From NCBI RefSeq assembly GCF_000518665.1, contig NZ_JAEA01000009.1, forward strand, positions 1 to 64,000: DNA of 64,000 nucleotides. The letters run 5' to 3'. Source of the DNA: Microvirga flocculans ATCC BAA-817 (GTDB lineage: Bacteria > Pseudomonadota > Alphaproteobacteria > Rhizobiales > Beijerinckiaceae). Positions 60,428 to 64,000 of this stretch are shown piece after piece. A program made the position numbers and the translations under genes. A model generated the notes under the pieces. That model made no database searches and was not told where the DNA came from. It saw only the letters and a list, made by a program, of their open reading frames with translations. Positions within the stretch are counted from its first letter, which is position 1. Every line of letters begins with the position of its first letter.

Positions 60428-60478
60428 AGAGCATGTCCCGGCGAAGTGGGTACCGGTTCGCCGATGAGCGCATGCTCC
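60428..60478. repeat. REP-like palindromic repeat between chorismate mutase and hisC
   Basis: A 51-base imperfect palindrome starts AGAGCATGTCCCGGCGAAG and ends CGATGAGCGCATGCTC; GGCGAA pairs with TTCGCC and GAGCATG with CATGCTC. It has the AGAGCAT...AAGTGGGTACCGGTT plan of the other repeats. Confidence 0.7.
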
Positions 60479-60529
60479 AAAGCCCAAGAGCCCTTTTTGC
60501 CGATCCAAGTGTTTTCAGGAAGTCCCAAG

Positions 60530-61648
60530 ATGTCCGCCCGTCCCGAGCCCCGTCCCGGCGTGATGCAGATCGAGGCCTATGTGCCCGGCAAAAGCGCCGT
60601 TGCGGGGGTGAAGAAAATCCACAAGCTGTCCTCGAACGAGACGCCGCTGGGACCCTCGCCCAAGGCGATCGAGGCCATCCGGGCCGCCGGTCACTTCGAG
60701 CTTTATCCGGACGGGTCGGCTGCGAAGCTGCGTGAGGCGATCGCGGCGAAATACGGGCTCAATCCCGACCGGCTCGTCTGCGGCGCCGGTTCCGACGAGC
60801 TTCTCTCCCTGCTCGCCCATGCCTATGTGGGCCCCGGCGACGAGGGCATCTATTCGCAATACGGCTTCCTGGTCTACCGCATCGCCATCCTGACTGCGGG
60901 CGGCACGCCCGTCGTCGCGCCGGAGAAGGATTACCGGGTCGATGTCGACGCGATCCTCGCCAAGGTCACGGACAGGACGAAGATCGTCTTCCTGACCAAT
61001 CCCAGCAACCCGACCGGCACCTACATCCCGTTCGACGAGGTCAAGCGGCTGCACGCGGCCCTGCCGCCGCACGTCCTGCTCGTCCTCGACGCGGCCTATG
61101 CGGAATATGTGCGCCGGAACGATTACGAGGCGGGCCTCGAACTCGTCGCCACCTCCGAGAACGTGGTGATGACGCGCACCTTCTCGAAGATCTACGGCCT
61201 CGCCAATCTGCGCCTCGGCTGGATGGTGGGCCCGGCCCATGTGGTCGATGCGGTCAACCGGATCCGCAGCCCCTTCAACATCAACGGCCCCGCCATGGCG
61301 GCCGGCATCGCCGCTATCCAGGACGAGGCGCATGTGGCGAAGGCCGTCGAGCACAACGAGCGCTGGCTTTCGTGGCTGTCCCAGGAGATCGAGGCACTGG
61401 GCCTCAAGGTCACGCCGAGCGTGTGCAATTTCATCATGATCCACTTCCCGCAGGAGCCCGGACGGACGGCGAAGGACGCCGATGCCTTCCTGTCGGGCCG
61501 CGGCCTCATTCTGCGCCGGATCGAGAGCTACGGTCTGCCCCATGCCCTGCGCCTGACCGTCGGCGACGAGGAGGCGAACCGCCTCGTCGTCGAGGCCCTG
61601 CGCGATTTCATGGGCGTCAAGGATTTCATGGGCGGCAAGCATGCCTGA
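60530..61648 (+). CDS. hisC: Histidinol-phosphate aminotransferase, possibly also aromatic aminotransferase
   Basis: PLP-dependent class I/II aminotransferase (372 aa). Schiff-base Lys220 in [14 protein letters not shown]; other family features: [43 protein letters not shown] and [17 protein letters not shown] precedes ATG 60530. The location between a chorismate mutase-like gene and tyrC, overlapping the latter by eight bases, suggests a second role in tyrosine/phenylalanine transamination. In Zymomonas mobilis a linked HisC homolog and TyrC are known to share such roles. The usual his operon is not nearby. Confidence 0.92.
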   Translation: MSARPEPRPGVMQIEAYVPGKSAVAGVKKIHKLSSNETPLGPSPKAIEAIRAAGHFELYPDGSAAKLREAIAAKYGLNPDRLVCGAGSDELLSLLAHAYVGPGDEGIYSQYGFLVYRIAILTAGGTPVVAPEKDYRVDVDAILAKVTDRTKIVFLTNPSNPTGTYIPFDEVKRLHAALPPHVLLVLDAAYAEYVRRNDYEAGLELVATSENVVMTRTFSKIYGLANLRLGWMVGPAHVVDAVNRIRSPFNINGPAMAAGIAAIQDEAHVAKAVEHNERWLSWLSQEIEALGLKVTPSVCNFIMIHFPQEPGRTAKDADAFLSGRGLILRRIESYGLPHALRLTVGDEEANRLVVEALRDFMGVKDFMGGKHA

Positions 61649-62588
61649 GCGCCTCGGTCCTCCCCGTGAAACGCCGCTCTTCGAGCGCGTCGCCCTGATC
61701 GGCCTCGGGCTGATCGGCTCATCCATCGCGCGCGCGTCGCGCCATCTCAACCTCGCGCGCACAATCGTCGCCGTCGACGCGAGCGAGGCCGTTGTCGCGC
61801 GGGTGCGCGAACTCGGGATCGCGGACGAGGCGACCACCGACATCGCGGCCGGCGTCAAGGATGCGGATCTCGTCATCCTCTGCGTGCCGGTCGGCGTCTG
61901 CGGCAAGGTCGCCGAGGCCATGGGCCCCGGCCTGAAGCCCGGCTGCATCGTTTCGGATGTGGGTTCGGTGAAGGCCTCCGTGATCGCGCAGGTGCAGCCG
62001 CACCTGCCGAAGGGCGTGCATTTCGTGCCTGCGCATCCGGTGGCGGGCACGGAACATTCCGGCCCCGATGCGGGCTTCGCCACGCTCTTCCACAATCGCT
62101 GGTGCATCCTCACCCCGCCCGAAGGCGAGGACGAGGGAGCCGTCGAGCGCGTGCGCGCGTTCTGGTCCGCCATGGGCTCGAACGTGGAGACGATGAGCGC
62201 GCAGCATCACGACCTGGTGCTCGCCATCACGAGCCATGTGCCGCATCTCATCGCCTACAACATCGTCGGCACGGCGGCAGATCTGGAAACCGTCACGCAG
62301 GGCGAGGTGATCAAGTTCTCCGCCGGCGGCTTCCGCGACTTCACCCGCATCGCCGCGTCCGACCCGACCATGTGGCGCGACATCTTCCTGCACAACCGCG
62401 AGGCCGTGCTGGAAATGCTGGGCCGCCTGAACGAGGATATCGCCCTGCTCGCGCGCGCCATCCGCTGGGGCGAGGGCGACAAGCTCTTCGACCTCTTCAC
62501 CCGCACCCGCGCCATCCGGCGCGGCATCATCTCGTCGGGCCAGGAAACGCCGGAGCCGGATTTCGGCCGCCGGCGCGAGGGCCAGTAA
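61641..62588 (+). CDS. tyrC: Prephenate/arogenate dehydrogenase TyrC-like
   Basis: NAD(P)-dependent dehydrogenase (315 aa) of tyrosine synthesis. Rossmann motif [12 protein letters not shown] (about 21-32), segment [11 protein letters not shown], catalytic and substrate segments [15 protein letters not shown] and [14 protein letters not shown] (His and Arg of the TyrA family) are present. No ACT domain, so feedback control is by another route. It cannot be told from sequence whether prephenate or arogenate is favoured. It overlaps hisC by eight bases, indicating coupled translation. The stop is ten bases before the convergent DUF2125 gene's stop. Confidence 0.92.
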   Translation: MPERLGPPRETPLFERVALIGLGLIGSSIARASRHLNLARTIVAVDASEAVVARVRELGIADEATTDIAAGVKDADLVILCVPVGVCGKVAEAMGPGLKPGCIVSDVGSVKASVIAQVQPHLPKGVHFVPAHPVAGTEHSGPDAGFATLFHNRWCILTPPEGEDEGAVERVRAFWSAMGSNVETMSAQHHDLVLAITSHVPHLIAYNIVGTAADLETVTQGEVIKFSAGGFRDFTRIAASDPTMWRDIFLHNREAVLEMLGRLNEDIALLARAIRWGEGDKLFDLFTRTRAIRRGIISSGQETPEPDFGRRREGQ

Positions 62589-62597
62589 AAGCCCCGA

Positions 62598-63650
62598 TCA
62601 ATAAAGCGGCTGCAGCTTCACGTTGGGGATCACGAAGGGTCCCATGGCGAGAAGGCCGTTCTCGAGGCGCAGCGGCGGCATGGGAGCAAGGCGCGGCTTG
62701 TCGCCCGGCTGGGCTGTGCCGGCGCGCGGATTCTGCCCCAGCAGCATGCCCAGGATATTGCCGCCGACGCGGCCGCCGGTCAGGGTGCCGATGAGGCCGT
62801 CGAGCCCGGCCGCCGCGACGTCGAGCCGGCCCGTGGGCCGGCGCTGATCGTCGAGGCGCAGCTCGCCCTTGGTCTCGACCCGGCGCGCGCCCTTGGCGGC
62901 CGACAGCATGAGAACGTCGATCTTGCCGCCCGCTCCGCGCCAGAGTTCCAGCTCCTCCGCGATGGTTCCTCCCTTGAAGCCGTCGGCCTGCGTGACGGTG
63001 ATGTCGGCATTCAGGTTCGTGGGCTCGGCGCCGCCGATGAGCGCATCGAGCAGGGGAAGGCGCGCCTCCGTCACGGAGGCCGCGACGTCGCGGGCCTGCT
63101 CGGCGGTGCGGGACGGGTTGGGGCGCACGTGAAGTTCCAGGTGCTTGCCGGAGCCCGACAGCTCGCCGGTTCCCAGGCCGGTGACGGTCACCTTCGGCGC
63201 GTCCGCCGCGATGGAAAGGCGCTGCAGGCCCGTCTGGGAGGCATTCACGCTCGCCTGAAGGAGATCCCAGCTGCCCTCAACCGCCACGGTGCCGTCGCTG
63301 ACCCGCAGGGGCCCCGCCAGCTCGGCGATGATGCGGCGCGGCTGATAGATCTGCGCCACCGCCTCGGTGCGGCCGAAGGAAGCGGTCACGACGCCCCGCC
63401 TCACGTCGAGGGAATTGCAGATCAGTTCGATGCGGAAGGGATAGCCTGCGATGGTGCGGTCCGCGCAGGTCCATTGCCGTCCCTGGCGGGCCTCCGCCGC
63501 GAGCCAGCCGTCGAGGGCGTCCACCGCGCGGTTGCGGATCGCGAACCAGGCAACGCTCCAGGCGATGGCGACGAGGAGCAGCAGAACGAAAGGCGTGTAG
63601 AGCCAGAAACGGCTGCGACGAACATTCCCCACCGGGGCGGCCTGATCCAT
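62598..63650 (-). CDS. DUF2125 envelope protein
   Basis: 350-aa protein with an N-terminal membrane anchor ([20 protein letters not shown]) and a beta-rich periplasmic domain of DUF2125 ([20 protein letters not shown], then [20 protein letters not shown] and the C-terminal [13 protein letters not shown]). No reaction is known. AGGAGATCGCAC precedes ATG 63650; the frame extends upstream to 63842 through a REP-like sequence and is not used. It is divergent from the ChaC-like gene. Confidence 0.87.
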   Translation of the reverse strand: MDQAAPVGNVRRSRFWLYTPFVLLLLVAIAWSVAWFAIRNRAVDALDGWLAAEARQGRQWTCADRTIAGYPFRIELICNSLDVRRGVVTASFGRTEAVAQIYQPRRIIAELAGPLRVSDGTVAVEGSWDLLQASVNASQTGLQRLSIAADAPKVTVTGLGTGELSGSGKHLELHVRPNPSRTAEQARDVAASVTEARLPLLDALIGGAEPTNLNADITVTQADGFKGGTIAEELELWRGAGGKIDVLMLSAAKGARRVETKGELRLDDQRRPTGRLDVAAAGLDGLIGTLTGGRVGGNILGMLLGQNPRAGTAQPGDKPRLAPMPPLRLENGLLAMGPFVIPNVKLQPLY

Positions 63651-63697
63651 GTGCGATCTCCTGTTGTGCCGGCGCTTCGTAACCCAAGCGCCGCGTG

Positions 63698-63794
63698 CGG
63701 AAAAGTGGACCCGCCTTCTCATTGAGAAACGCTCTTCAAAACGGGCGGCGAATCGATTCCAAAAAAGGTGCTCCCTTCCGGGTCCGATGCTATA
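63698..63794. repeat. Degenerate pair of REP-like repeats
   Basis: The left part CGGAAAAGTGGACCCG (63698-63713) and the right part CCGGGTCCGATGCTATA (63778-63794) are inverted relative to each other and are core pieces of the REP-like family, with about 65 bases between. It lies in the gap between the DUF2125 and ChaC-like genes. Confidence 0.6.
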
Positions 63795-63828
63795 CGCCCG
63801 AAACAGGCAAGGTTCGGGCACGGGTGAG

Positions 63829-64000
63829 ATGAAGGACCTCACGGAGGATTTATGGGTGTTCGGCTACGGCTCGCTCATGTGGCGGCCGGGCTTTGCGTAT
63901 CGCGAGCGCGTGCACGCCCATCTCTACGGCTATCACCGTTCGCTCTGCGTCTTTTCCCATGTCCATCGCGGGACACCCGAGCATCCGGGGCTGGTGCTGG
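63829..64000 (+). CDS. ChaC-like gamma-glutamylcyclotransferase, N-terminal part
   Basis: Partial gene cut by the right window edge: the visible 57 residues start [20 protein letters not shown] and go on with [16 protein letters not shown] and [11 protein letters not shown]. The YGSL motif and the following Arg/His pattern are those of glutathione-specific ChaC gamma-glutamylcyclotransferases. ATG 63829 has GGGTGAG just before it. The catalytic Glu would lie beyond the window. Confidence 0.85.
   Translation, partial: MKDLTEDLWVFGYGSLMWRPGFAYRERVHAHLYGYHRSLCVFSHVHRGTPEHPGLVL

Overview
The window is GC-rich chromosomal DNA from an alphaproteobacterium of the Hyphomicrobiales (Rhizobiales), most like the Methylobacteriaceae (Microvirga or Methylobacterium). 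This placement is inferred from gene order and protein style. The order cobS-cobT and the block rpmB / DUF3108 / SUV3-like helicase / S4 protein / fdxA / carD / rpoH2-type sigma factor are typical of that order, as are the aerobic cobaltochelatase, an NdvA-type glucan exporter and candidate EcfG general-stress promoters. I see no prophage, CRISPR array or rRNA operon. One tRNA (Arg-CCT) is present. The only mobile element is the 5' end of an IS630-type transposase cut off by the left window edge.

Layout. 1-5 kb: IS630 fragment, CobW-type metallochaperone GTPase with a EamA permease, a D,D-carboxypeptidase and a second EamA permease. 5-16.6 kb: a serralysin-like M10 protease, a redoxin/2OG-Fe(II) oxygenase fusion, a LOG-family protein, an SCP2-type thiolase, BolA, a J-domain gene with an apparent frameshift, cobS, cobT, a Tat-exported phytase-esterase-like protein and a highly acidic RTX protein. 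16.6-25 kb: housekeeping block (queuosine precursor transporter, rpmB, DUF3108, helicase, S4 protein, fdxA, carD, rpoH). 25-35 kb: M48 lipoprotein protease, SNase-like protein, tRNA-Arg, DUF1206 and DUF1275 membrane proteins, GH3 beta-glucosidase, an unusual hybrid histidine-kinase-like protein and a MATE exporter. 35-45 kb: RlpA lipoprotein, three small proteins, then a five-gene carbohydrate locus (glycosyltransferase, UDP-galactopyranose mutase, two GH1-like enzymes and a convergent GH2 enzyme). 45-53.3 kb: a small stress-type membrane protein, MscS-like channel, CAP-domain lipoprotein, SbmA/YddA-like ABC exporter, NdvA-like exporter and an alpha/beta hydrolase. 53-64 kb: CorC-type protein, aroB, aroK, a 50-residue membrane protein with xerD, metX-metW, chorismate mutase-like protein, hisC, tyrC, DUF2125 protein and the start of a ChaC-like gene.

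Functional links. Tight ATGA-type overlaps mark translationally coupled units: aroK-aroB-corC, metX-metW, mscS-CAP, ndvA-hydrolase, small ORF-xerD and hisC-tyrC. The glycosyltransferase/glf/GH1/GH1 operon facing a GH2 gene is the least understood locus and the best candidate here for an undescribed pathway. It would probably make or remodel a galactofuranose-containing glycan, and a near-consensus EcfG promoter lies upstream. An exact EcfG consensus (GGAAC-N16-CGTT) precedes the small membrane protein at 45030, and a one-mismatch site precedes the rpoH2-type gene. At least five intergenic spaces hold copies of a REP-like palindromic repeat with an AGCATCG start and an AAAAGTGG core. A second GTCAT...ATGAC hairpin repeat flanks cobS and follows the thiolase.
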